Assembly: GCA_017462445.1 (NCBI GenBank)
Contig: JAFTRB010000189.1
Coordinates: 1-5,661, forward strand
DNA from: Clostridia bacterium
GTDB lineage: Bacteria; Bacillota_A; Clostridia; Oscillospirales; CAG-272
Reading direction: 5' to 3'
Length of the DNA: 5,661 nt
Shown: positions 1 through 5,599 of the stretch, piece by piece
Numbering within the stretch: the first letter of the stretch is position 1
How the letters are laid out: each line of letters begins with the position of its first letter
Position numbers and translations under genes: made by a program
Notes under the pieces: generated by a model
Seen by the model: only the letters and a program-made list of their open reading frames with translations
Database searches by the model: none
Told to the model about the DNA's origin: nothing

Positions 1-1656
1 CATTTCCTCCAGCCTTTTGTTCTCATCGTCGATGTAGATAGGCACAATGCGCAGGCTTTTGCCTGTTTTGCGCTTATACACCTCGCCGAGATAGAGGAAG
101 CCGTCGTATATTCCGCTTGCCTCGGTGGAGTCGGCGGTGTAGGCGATATCGGGGTAGACTATTACGCTCTCGTTCTTAAGGAAGCAATCCATTGCGCGGC
201 GGAAGGTCTTCATCGAGTCGATACCTCCGCGATAGACGGGAATGGAGCGAAGCGACTTTACGGGGAGGGGAACAAAGAGACTTGCCAGGAAGTCGCGAAG
301 ATGGAATTTTGGCTTTTTCTTGCCTGCCCTGACGGTGAAGGTATAGTCACGGTACTGGTGATAGCAATCCTTCTGCGTATGGAAGGGGGAGAAAATCATC
401 GGATGCACATCGAAGGGCAACCATTTCAGGGTAGAGTAGGGGCCGTGCATATTGAGATGCCTTGCAACATACAGTACAGGCTCGTCATAGGGGAGGACAT
501 TGCATCTGTACTTCTTGGAGAAGGCGCAGGCAAAGAACTTCAGGAACCTTGCAAGCGGACCCCAGAACTTGCGGGGGCTGCTCTTTTTGAATACCCAATT
601 CTTTTGTATCTGGAAGCTGATCAGCGCAAGGAATAGGCTGACACAGGCCTTGACGACCCAGAGCAGGCTTTCGTTGCCGATGATGATATTTCCAAAGAGG
701 AAGGTAAGACCGTAGTCCGCGCCAAGCTGGAAGAACCACAGTATGTAGTATTTGATGATAGACCATCGCGATTCGCCGTGGAATACCATCTTGAAGTTCA
801 GGATAAAGTTGACTATGGAGGAGCATACCCTTGCCACAACGGTGGCGATAAGGGTGTTGACCGCGCTCATTTCTCCCAGCACAAACTGCGTCAGGAGGAA
901 GAAGATGAGAACATCAAGCACCGCGGAGATTCCGCTGGAGAGGAAATAGAGTCCCAGGTTCTTTGCCGATACGCCAATGATACGGGCGGAGTCGGAAAAG
1001 GTCTTGAAGTGGGAGACATGCTCTGCCGGGTCGGCAGCATAGACCGTGTCTATCGGAGTTTCCAGAATCTCGATATTATTTCTCTGGGAGTAGATCAGCA
1101 TTTCCATCTCAAACTCAAAGCGATTGCCCTTGATGTGGAGGAAGCCCTCGCTCATTTTAACGCGGAAGCCGCGCAGTCCTGTCTGTGTATCATATACCCT
1201 TATTCCGTAGAGCCAGCGGAAAATACGGCGCATCATAAGGTTGCCGGAGAGGCTGCGCTTTGGCACATTGGGGCTTGTAAAATCGCGGGAGCCAAGCATA
1301 AGCGCGTTTGGGTGAGTGGAGGCATCGCGGTAGACATTCTTGATATCCTTGATGCGGTGCTGACCGTCACAGTCGGCGGTGACAAGAACATCCTCCGGGT
1401 CAAAATGCTCCAGGCAATACTTAAAGGCGGTCTTGAGCGCATAGCCCTTGCCGTGGTTGCCCTCATATGTCAGGTAGGAAACATTTTCTATTTTGGCAAT
1501 CTCATCAAAGATTGGATTGTACTCATCCTTGCTGCCGTCGTTGATAACCACAAGCGCCTTGGCGAAGGAGGCGACCTCCCTGGCGTAGGAAACGAATTCC
1601 GTCGGCGGCTCATAGGCAGGTATGATCACAATGAGGTTATCTTTTGGATCGTTCAT
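1..1656 (-). CDS. GT2 glycosyltransferase-GtrA-acyltransferase fusion protein (3' end outside window)
   Basis: The frame reads through 552 codons from ATG 1656 to the left edge with no stop, so the C-terminus is missing. Residues 1-230 are a GT2 domain of the polyprenyl-phosphate sugar transferase type: NDGS at 39-42, the metal/nucleotide-binding DCDGQH at 95-100, and DTQTGLRGF at 156-164. Residues about 231-357 form a GtrA-like domain of four hydrophobic helices (about 237-260, 264-285, 300-328, 333-350), with the family's repeated aromatic ends NFKMVF and NWVF. Residues about 390-552 resemble a PlsC-type acyltransferase: RHLNMHGP at 399-406, IPVYRGG at 472-478, YPD at 501-503 and VPI at 537-539. 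In known families, GT2 enzymes of this type load a sugar onto undecaprenyl phosphate and GtrA proteins are proposed to flip it. The acyltransferase assignment is weaker, because the canonical His-X4-Asp reads H400...G405. GAGG at 1662-1665, 5 nt upstream, supports the start. The gene has its own promoter and lies beyond the terminator of the upstream operon. Product and acceptor are unknown. Confidence 0.88.
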   Translation of the reverse strand, partial: MNDPKDNLIVIIPAYEPPTEFVSYAREVASFAKALVVINDGSKDEYNPIFDEIAKIENVSYLTYEGNHGKGYALKTAFKYCLEHFDPEDVLVTADCDGQHRIKDIKNVYRDASTHPNALMLGSRDFTSPNVPKRSLSGNLMMRRIFRWLYGIRVYDTQTGLRGFRVKMSEGFLHIKGNRFEFEMEMLIYSQRNNIEILETPIDTVYAADPAEHVSHFKTFSDSARIIGVSAKNLGLYFLSSGISAVLDVLIFFLLTQFVLGEMSAVNTLIATVVARVCSSIVNFILNFKMVFHGESRWSIIKYYILWFFQLGADYGLTFLFGNIIIGNESLLWVVKACVSLFLALISFQIQKNWVFKKSSPRKFWGPLARFLKFFACAFSKKYRCNVLPYDEPVLYVARHLNMHGPYSTLKWLPFDVHPMIFSPFHTQKDCYHQYRDYTFTVRAGKKKPKFHLRDFLASLFVPLPVKSLRSIPVYRGGIDSMKTFRRAMDCFLKNESVIVYPDIAYTADSTEASGIYDGFLYLGEVYKRKTGKSLRIVPIYIDDENKRLEEM

Positions 1657-1661
1657 AGGTA

Positions 1662-1665
1662 CCTC
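1662..1665 (-). promoter_or_regulatory. Ribosome binding site of the glycosyltransferase fusion gene
   Basis: On the minus strand GAGG lies 5 nt before ATG 1656. No other Met precedes it in the frame close to the predicted transcription start near 1684, so this site fixes the N-terminus just ahead of the GT2 domain's first beta strand (LIVIIPAY). Confidence 0.7.
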
Positions 1666-1690
1666 GCTGATTGATATACTTTAACAATTT

Positions 1691-1719
1691 ATTTTAACAT
1701 TTATATATAGGTAAATCAA
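1691..1719 (-). promoter_or_regulatory. Sigma-A-type promoter of the glycosyltransferase fusion gene
   Basis: Read on the minus strand: -35 TTGATT (1719-1714), a 17-bp spacer, and -10 TAAAAT (1696-1691) preceded by the extended -10 element TG (1699-1698). Transcription should start near 1684, giving a leader of about 28 nt that ends in the GAGG ribosome binding site. It lies between the terminator at 1761-1790 and the gene, so the gene appears to be transcribed independently of the upstream operon. The assignment is by consensus match only. Confidence 0.65.
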
Positions 1720-1760
1720 GTTACTTTTGTAAATTTTTTGGACACGAACTGTCGATTGGT

Positions 1761-1790
1761 AAAAAAACCGCCCGAAAAAGGGCGGTTTTT
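1761..1790 (-). terminator. Rho-independent terminator closing the fakB-fakA-HAD operon
   Basis: The hairpin has arms 1763-1773 and 1780-1790, with a perfect CCGCCC/GGGCGG core extended by five A-T pairs and a 6-nt loop (1774-1779). On the minus strand the 3' arm runs into seven consecutive U residues (1767-1761). It begins about 40 nt after the stop codon of the HAD gene. The flanking A and T tracts make it symmetrical, so it could also stop plus-strand transcription, although no plus-strand gene is seen here. Confidence 0.92.
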
Positions 1791-1829
1791 GTTATTCAGT
1801 AGGTGAATTATACTATCAAGTGCAACACC

Positions 1830-2540
1830 TTAAAGAAGCGAATTGATATATTCCCACATTTCGTCGAAGCCACCTCTCGGGTAGTCGGAGATGTCCACGT
1901 TCTTCTTGTTGTAGAGACAGTCGGTGAGAAGGAATACCTTCATACCGAGGGAGAGGGGAACCATATCCTCTATCGCGTCATTGCCTACCATCAGGCATTC
2001 CTCCGCGCGAAGCCCGCATTCCTCGAGTACATCGAGGTAGTAGCTTGGGTTCGGCTTGCAGTGCCTGGAGTTTTCGTAGGTGGTGTAGAGGAGGAAGTCA
2101 TCCTCGCTTAACCCCGCCCATCTGATGCGCTTTTGCGTGGCAATTCTCGGGAAGACGGGATTTGTTGCCAGCACCGTCCTGATGCCCATTTCGTGCAGAC
2201 GGGAAACCGTCTCCGCACTCCTCGGGGTAAAGCCGCAATCGGCGGCGATCTCGTCAAAATGCTTTTCGTAAAATTCCTCGAAGTGGGCGCTGTGCTCCTT
2301 TTCGACATCGTAGCCGAAAAGCTCGTTTACCACACGCCAAAAGACACGCTCGTTGGTGGTGGCTCCGTCGTTTTTAATCATTGCGTGGGTTCCTGCCCAG
2401 ATCGCCTTTATTAAAAGCTCTGTGTCCATTCCGTAGGCGGCGAGGTGCTTTGCCAGCCTGCCAAAGTAGCTTGGCACGAATACATCCATATCAAGAGGCA
2501 GGAGGGTGCCGTCAAGATCGAATAATACCGCTTTGATCAT
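1830..2540 (-). CDS. HAD-superfamily hydrolase (phosphatase-like, C1 cap)
   Basis: This 236-residue protein has all four HAD motifs. Motif I is DLDGT at 8-12 (nucleophile D8, acid/base D10), motif II is T126 in LATNP, motif III is K162 in CKPNP, and motif IV is GNDAIED at 186-192 (D188, D192 for Mg2+). A helical insert after motif I (about 16-100) is the position of a C1 cap, as in phosphoglycolate phosphatase and YjjG-like nucleotidases. There is no signal peptide, so it is expected to be cytoplasmic. The family hydrolyses phosphate esters of small metabolites, and the substrate cannot be read from the sequence. The start ATG is preceded by AAGGAG, which overlaps the stop codon of the fatty acid kinase gene; only 9 nt separate the genes, which favours coupled translation. 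It is the last gene before the terminator. A role in acyl-phosphate or lipid-precursor metabolism is suggested only by location. Confidence 0.92.
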   Translation of the reverse strand: MIKAVLFDLDGTLLPLDMDVFVPSYFGRLAKHLAAYGMDTELLIKAIWAGTHAMIKNDGATTNERVFWRVVNELFGYDVEKEHSAHFEEFYEKHFDEIAADCGFTPRSAETVSRLHEMGIRTVLATNPVFPRIATQKRIRWAGLSEDDFLLYTTYENSRHCKPNPSYYLDVLEECGLRAEECLMVGNDAIEDMVPLSLGMKVFLLTDCLYNKKNVDISDYPRGGFDEMWEYINSLL

Positions 2541-2549
2541 TTTGTCTCC

Positions 2550-4298
2550 TTATTCAGCCACGAAGATATACGGGTAAATCTCCTGACCTCCGTCAAGCAC
2601 ATAGATCTCTATGTCGGGGTGGCTCTCGCTGATATGCTTGCCTAAGGCGTTGCGCTCCTCCTCGGTGGTGTCGGCTCCGGCAATAATGGTGAGCATAAAG
2701 CGGTCCTCGTCCAGCATTGCATCTACCGTGCGCAGAGCTGCCGAGACCTTGTCCTTGTCCGAAACCACGATCTCCTTGTTGATTATTCCAATGGTGTCAC
2801 CGATCTCGATATGCACGCCGCCGATATCCGCATCCCTGATAGAGGGGGAGATGTAGCCGGTCTTGACATTTGCCATAGCCTCGGTGAGCGTTTCTACCAT
2901 TGCGTCGGCATCCTCGCACTCCTGGTCGACATAGGCGAGGGCGACATAGCCTGTTCCCATATACTTGCTTGGAACAACCAAGACTCGGGCATCGGTGTAC
3001 ATCTCCGCCGCCTGGGTTGCCGCCATAAAGATGTTGCTGTTGTTGGGGAACACCAGGATGTTGTCGGCGTTGACCTTTGCAAAGGCAGCCAGAAAATCGT
3101 TGGTGGAGGGGTTGCAGGTCTGTCCGCCCTCGACTATTATGTCAGCGCCAAGCTGGGTGAACACCTCGATTAAGCCCTGACCGTTGCATACCGCAACAAT
3201 TCCGTATCTTTTCTTCTCTCTTTGAGGAGCTGCCTCTGTAACGGTTACTTGGGGCTCCGCCTTCTGCTCGGCCTTTGCCATCTCGCTCTCGGTGTGCTGG
3301 AGCGACATATTTTCAATCTTTACAGTAAGAAATTCGCCGATCTCGCGGCATTTAGCCAGCACGCGCTCGGGGGTGAGGGTATGAACATGAACCTTTACTA
3401 TGCTCTCGGTCTTGAAGGCGACTACCGAGTCTCCGATTTCGGCAAGAAATTGCTTCAGCGGCTCGATGTCGTAGGCATTGATATCCACCTTCTTGTTCTG
3501 GAGCTGTATGAGAAGCTCGGTGCAGTAGCCGTAGGTCATCTCGCTATCCGGGCCGAAGCTGCCGGTGGGAACAATGGACACTGCCTTTTTATTCTCGGTC
3601 TCCTCGGCGGTGGGAATTTCCTTGCCGTTGAGAACTCGATTGAAGCCGTCGAAGATGTAGAGCAGACCTGCTCCGCCGCTATCAACGACATTTGCCTCCT
3701 TAAGCACCGTCAGAATCTCGGGTGTGCGGTCGAGCGATGCGTGCATCTCGTCTACAAGATCCTGGAAGAAGGTCTTGATGGTGCTTTGAGGGTGGAGGTT
3801 CTTGACCGCATACTCAACCGATTCGCGCGCAACCGTAAGAATTGTTCCCTCGGTGGGAGTCATAACCGAGGTATACGCCTGCTCAACGCCCTGCTCGAGA
3901 GCCTTGCCAAGCTCCTTGGGGCTTGCCTGCTCCACACCCTCAAAGCCCTTTGCAATTCCTGCAAAGAACTGGGAGAGGATAACGCCCGAGTTTCCTCTTG
4001 CGCCGAGGAGCATTCCGTGGGACAGCACATGCATTACCTCTGCGAGGTTATCGGTATCGAGTCCGTTGATGGTCTCCACACCGCTCTCGATTGTCATCAT
4101 CATGTTGTCGCCTGTATCTCCGTCGGGAACAGGGAATACATTAAGCTTGTTTACCTCGTCTGCGTTGTTTCTCAGCTCGGCGGCGCCTCCCTGCGCCATT
4201 TTGAGGAGAAGCTGTCCGCCCAAATATCTGATACCCCTCTTGGTGGGGGCTGTTTGCTTTTTCGATAGGCTCTTTTTTGCCTGCTTTTTCTCTGCCAT
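2550..4298 (-). CDS. fakA: Fatty acid kinase catalytic subunit FakA (DAK2/DhaL domain protein, YloV-like)
   Basis: This 582-residue cytoplasmic protein matches the FakA/YloV layout. The N-terminal DhaL-like ATP/Mg2+ domain (about 24-225) carries NVFPVPDGDTGDNM (53-66), with the metal-binding aspartates D59 and D61, and LLGARGNSGVILSQ (97-110). A middle domain follows (about 240-335), with C259 in YGYCTE and H304/H306 in VHVHT; these match the Cys-His-His zinc ligands reported for Staphylococcus aureus FakA. The C-terminal domain (about 362-582) carries GGQTCNPST (391-399) and PNNSN (418-422). In the known family, FakA transfers ATP phosphate to a fatty acid held by FakB, producing acyl-phosphate for phospholipid synthesis. 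Oddities are a lysine-rich N-terminal extension of about 20 residues, a charged linker at about 337-362, and Asp64 where the motif usually has Thr. AAGGAA at 4305-4310, 6 nt upstream of ATG 4298, supports the start. The gene begins 32 nt after the fakB stop. Confidence 0.95.
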   Translation of the reverse strand: MAEKKQAKKSLSKKQTAPTKRGIRYLGGQLLLKMAQGGAAELRNNADEVNKLNVFPVPDGDTGDNMMMTIESGVETINGLDTDNLAEVMHVLSHGMLLGARGNSGVILSQFFAGIAKGFEGVEQASPKELGKALEQGVEQAYTSVMTPTEGTILTVARESVEYAVKNLHPQSTIKTFFQDLVDEMHASLDRTPEILTVLKEANVVDSGGAGLLYIFDGFNRVLNGKEIPTAEETENKKAVSIVPTGSFGPDSEMTYGYCTELLIQLQNKKVDINAYDIEPLKQFLAEIGDSVVAFKTESIVKVHVHTLTPERVLAKCREIGEFLTVKIENMSLQHTESEMAKAEQKAEPQVTVTEAAPQREKKRYGIVAVCNGQGLIEVFTQLGADIIVEGGQTCNPSTNDFLAAFAKVNADNILVFPNNSNIFMAATQAAEMYTDARVLVVPSKYMGTGYVALAYVDQECEDADAMVETLTEAMANVKTGYISPSIRDADIGGVHIEIGDTIGIINKEIVVSDKDKVSAALRTVDAMLDEDRFMLTIIAGADTTEEERNALGKHISESHPDIEIYVLDGGQEIYPYIFVAE

Positions 4299-4330
4299 AT
4301 AGAATTCCTTTCTTGGCCTTTATCCCAGTG

Positions 4331-5194
4331 TCATCTTTCTTTACCAATGAAGAATAGCGCAAGAGTGCCGGGGCCCGAATGCGCGCCTATTACTGTGCCG
4401 GTGTCTACTATAAGCTTTACATCAACGCCATGTCTCTCCTTTACCAGAGCGGCGAGAGCGTCTGCATCAGTGGAGCAGTCTGCCTGACAGATGAATACAG
4501 TTCCCTCGTCGGGAGTCACAGCAAGCTTGTCATACATATCCGCAAGAGCGATGATGGACTTCTTTCTTCCTCTTACGGTGTCTCTTTTGATAAGATGTCC
4601 CTCGTTATCCATATGGAGAACGGGCTTAATACCGAGAAGATTGCCCACAAAGGCGGTAACACCGCTTACTCTTCCGCCCCTCTTAAGGTATTCAAGGTCG
4701 TCAACGGTGAACCAGTGACACATATGTGGAATAGTTTCCTTGATATATTCGGCAACCTCGGCGAGCGACGCACCGGAGTTCTTCTTTTCCTTTGCCAGGT
4801 ACACAAGCATTCCAAAGCCCGCGGAGGCGGAAAGGGTATCAATGACCGTGACCCTCGCGCCATGCTCGGCGTTTATAGCCTCGGCAGCAATGCGAGCCGA
4901 GTTGAAGGTGGTTGAAAGCCCTGAGGAGAAGCCGAGGTAGAGAACATCGTTCCCCTTTTCAACCTCTTCGAGGAAGGCTAAGCGGAAGGTCTCGGAGTTG
5001 GCGGCGGCAGTCTTTGCCACAGCGCCCGAGCGCATTTTGCCATAGAACTCGGAGATATCCATGTCGTTGTTGCCGTATTCCTTATCCTCTCCGTTAAATC
5101 TGAAGGTAAGGGCAACGCTCTTGACTCCCCATTCCTCGAGCATTTCGGGCTTGATATCGCAGGCGGAGTCGGTGTAAATTATATATTTATTCAT
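4331..5194 (-). CDS. fakB: DegV-family fatty-acid-binding protein (FakB-type partner of FakA)
   Basis: This 287-residue protein has the DegV signatures in order: TDSACDI at 8-14, T62 in AKTAAAN, GFSSGLSTTFNSA at 88-100 (phosphate/carboxylate-binding serine loop), LEYLKRGGRVS at 167-177, and the C-terminal IGAHSGPG at 269-276 with H272. In FakB proteins the equivalent Thr, Ser, Arg and His residues hold the fatty-acid carboxylate and receive the phosphate with FakA. The length is typical of the family. I place the start at ATG 5194 because AAGGAG (5206-5201) sits 6 nt upstream and the protein then opens directly with the first DegV strand (NKYIIYTDS). An in-frame ATG at 5224 would add ten basic residues and lacks a ribosome binding site. 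It is the first gene of the operon, directly upstream of fakA, which supports the FakB role over an unspecified DegV function. The fatty-acid preference (saturated or unsaturated) cannot be predicted here. Confidence 0.94.
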   Translation of the reverse strand: MNKYIIYTDSACDIKPEMLEEWGVKSVALTFRFNGEDKEYGNNDMDISEFYGKMRSGAVAKTAAANSETFRLAFLEEVEKGNDVLYLGFSSGLSTTFNSARIAAEAINAEHGARVTVIDTLSASAGFGMLVYLAKEKKNSGASLAEVAEYIKETIPHMCHWFTVDDLEYLKRGGRVSGVTAFVGNLLGIKPVLHMDNEGHLIKRDTVRGRKKSIIALADMYDKLAVTPDEGTVFICQADCSTDADALAALVKERHGVDVKLIVDTGTVIGAHSGPGTLALFFIGKER

Positions 5195-5350
5195 TATAAG
5201 CTCCTTTTTGCGTTTTATACGCATTTTTCTTTTTCAGATTGGTTTATGTTATTGTCCCCTTTATCCTCCTTGTTTAATCCATTCGGATATGTCACGCGCA
5301 TTTTGCCATATGCTATCCTATGGAGCCTGGCGGCTTAAAAAAGTCCGCAC
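5195..5350 (-). promoter_or_regulatory. Long 5' leader of the fakB-fakA operon with a 5' hairpin and small ORFs
   Basis: From the predicted transcription start (about 5350) the leader is about 155 nt. At its very 5' end a hairpin can form over 5348-5330: GCGG pairs with CCGC and CTT with AAG, with one bulged A and a U4 loop. A five-codon ORF (5309-5292) has AGGA 6 nt upstream. A 28-codon ORF (5301-5215) overlaps it and ends shortly before the fakB ribosome binding site, but lacks a clear site of its own. A strong Shine-Dalgarno-like AAGGAGG (5271-5265) is followed by no start codon at usable spacing. I recognise no known riboswitch class. A regulatory role is inference from these features. 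Confidence 0.45.
5201..5206 (-). promoter_or_regulatory. Ribosome binding site selecting the fakB start
   Basis: Minus-strand AAGGAG lies 6 nt before ATG 5194. The longer in-frame ATG at 5224 would place this site inside the coding sequence and has no Shine-Dalgarno of its own, so 5194 is preferred. Confidence 0.85.
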
Positions 5351-5356
5351 ACAATA

Positions 5357-5385
5357 ATTATAGCACAAAGTTGTTGAGATGTCAA
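5357..5385 (-). promoter_or_regulatory. Consensus sigma-A promoter of the fakB-fakA-HAD operon
   Basis: Read on the minus strand: a perfect -35 TTGACA (5385-5380), a 17-bp spacer, and a perfect -10 TATAAT (5362-5357) with the extended element TGC before it. Upstream DNA (5391-5455) is A/T-rich, as in UP elements. A second TTGACA lies at 5404-5399 without a matching -10. The expected start is near 5350. A promoter this close to consensus should be intrinsically strong, so control by a repressor or by the leader would be needed to limit it. Confidence 0.9.
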
Positions 5386-5390
5386 CATCT
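5377..5390. promoter_or_regulatory. Palindrome overlapping the -35 of the fakB promoter (candidate operator)
   Basis: AGATGT-CA-ACATCT is a perfect 6-bp inverted repeat around a 2-nt centre, and it covers the whole -35 hexamer. A repressor bound here would block RNA polymerase. It does not match the FapR or FabT operators as I know them. The palindrome is seen in the sequence; its function as an operator is inferred. Confidence 0.4.
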
Positions 5391-5461
5391 TCTTTTTGTG
5401 TCAAAAAATGTAAACTTTTAGTTGCATTTAAGCTTTTGCTCTTTTTTGGTAATAATGTTGT

Positions 5462-5525
5462 CCTTTCCGGTTTCTCAAAGCGGAAAGATCCCGCTTGCCT
5501 GCTCCTAGCGGAGAAAAACGAAAGG
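5462..5525. repeat. Imperfect inverted repeat enclosing alternative short helices
   Basis: Arms 5462-5476 and 5511-5525 pair at 12 of 15 positions (CCTTTC/GAAAGG and TTTCTC/GAGAAA around a 3-nt mismatch). Inside, AAGCGG (5478-5483) can pair with CCGCTT (5491-5496). Competing helices are CTTTCCG (5463-5469) with CGGAAAG (5481-5487), and CCGCT (5491-5495) with AGCGG (5507-5511). There is no T-tract next to it, so it is not a standard terminator. It lies upstream of the fakB promoter and is not part of that mRNA. It may be a structured RNA, the 3' region of an unseen upstream gene, or part of a repeat. Confidence 0.4.
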
Positions 5526-5533
5526 GGCTGAGT

Positions 5534-5599
5534 CATTAGGAATTCAGCAAAATCAAGGCGTTCAAGCTTAAAATAGCTGTAAATGCTGAATTCTTAGTG
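5534..5599. repeat. Long hairpin-forming inverted repeat with a GAATTCAGCA core
   Basis: Arms 5534-5549 and 5584-5599 align over 16 positions. The inner ten (GAATTCAGCA/TGCTGAATTC) are perfect, and of the outer six, four are Watson-Crick and two are G-T. A 34-nt loop separates them. As plus-strand RNA the two G-T positions would be G-U wobbles; as minus-strand RNA they would be A-C mismatches, so the structure is slightly better on the plus strand. No transposase, target-site duplication or T-tract is visible. It may be a dispersed palindromic repeat or a structured RNA. Confidence 0.6.

Noticed and set aside
778..1674. 298-codon plus-strand open frame opposite the glycosyltransferase gene
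   Set aside because: It is antisense to a frame carrying clear GT2 and GtrA motifs, and its own translation shows no recognisable domain.
1806..1813. TATAAT on the minus strand just after the HAD stop as a promoter
   Set aside because: There is no acceptable -35 at 16-18 bp upstream, and a terminator follows immediately, so a transcript from here would be stopped at once.
3222..4268. 348-codon plus-strand open frame opposite fakA
   Set aside because: It lies entirely within the complement of a well-supported FakA gene, and the translation has no coherent motifs or supporting ribosome binding site.
5195..5224. Upstream in-frame start adding ten residues to the DegV/FakB protein
   Set aside because: There is no Shine-Dalgarno before ATG 5224, whereas ATG 5194 has AAGGAG at ideal spacing and starts directly at the family's first strand.
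5200..5327. GGCTCC in the leader (5327-5322) as an anti-Shine-Dalgarno for the fakB site
   Set aside because: Only five contiguous pairs over more than 100 nt, which is expected by chance and has no supporting structure.
5318..5536. 72-codon minus-strand frame upstream of fakB
   Set aside because: It runs across the consensus promoter and the palindrome, has no good ribosome binding site, and its composition looks random.
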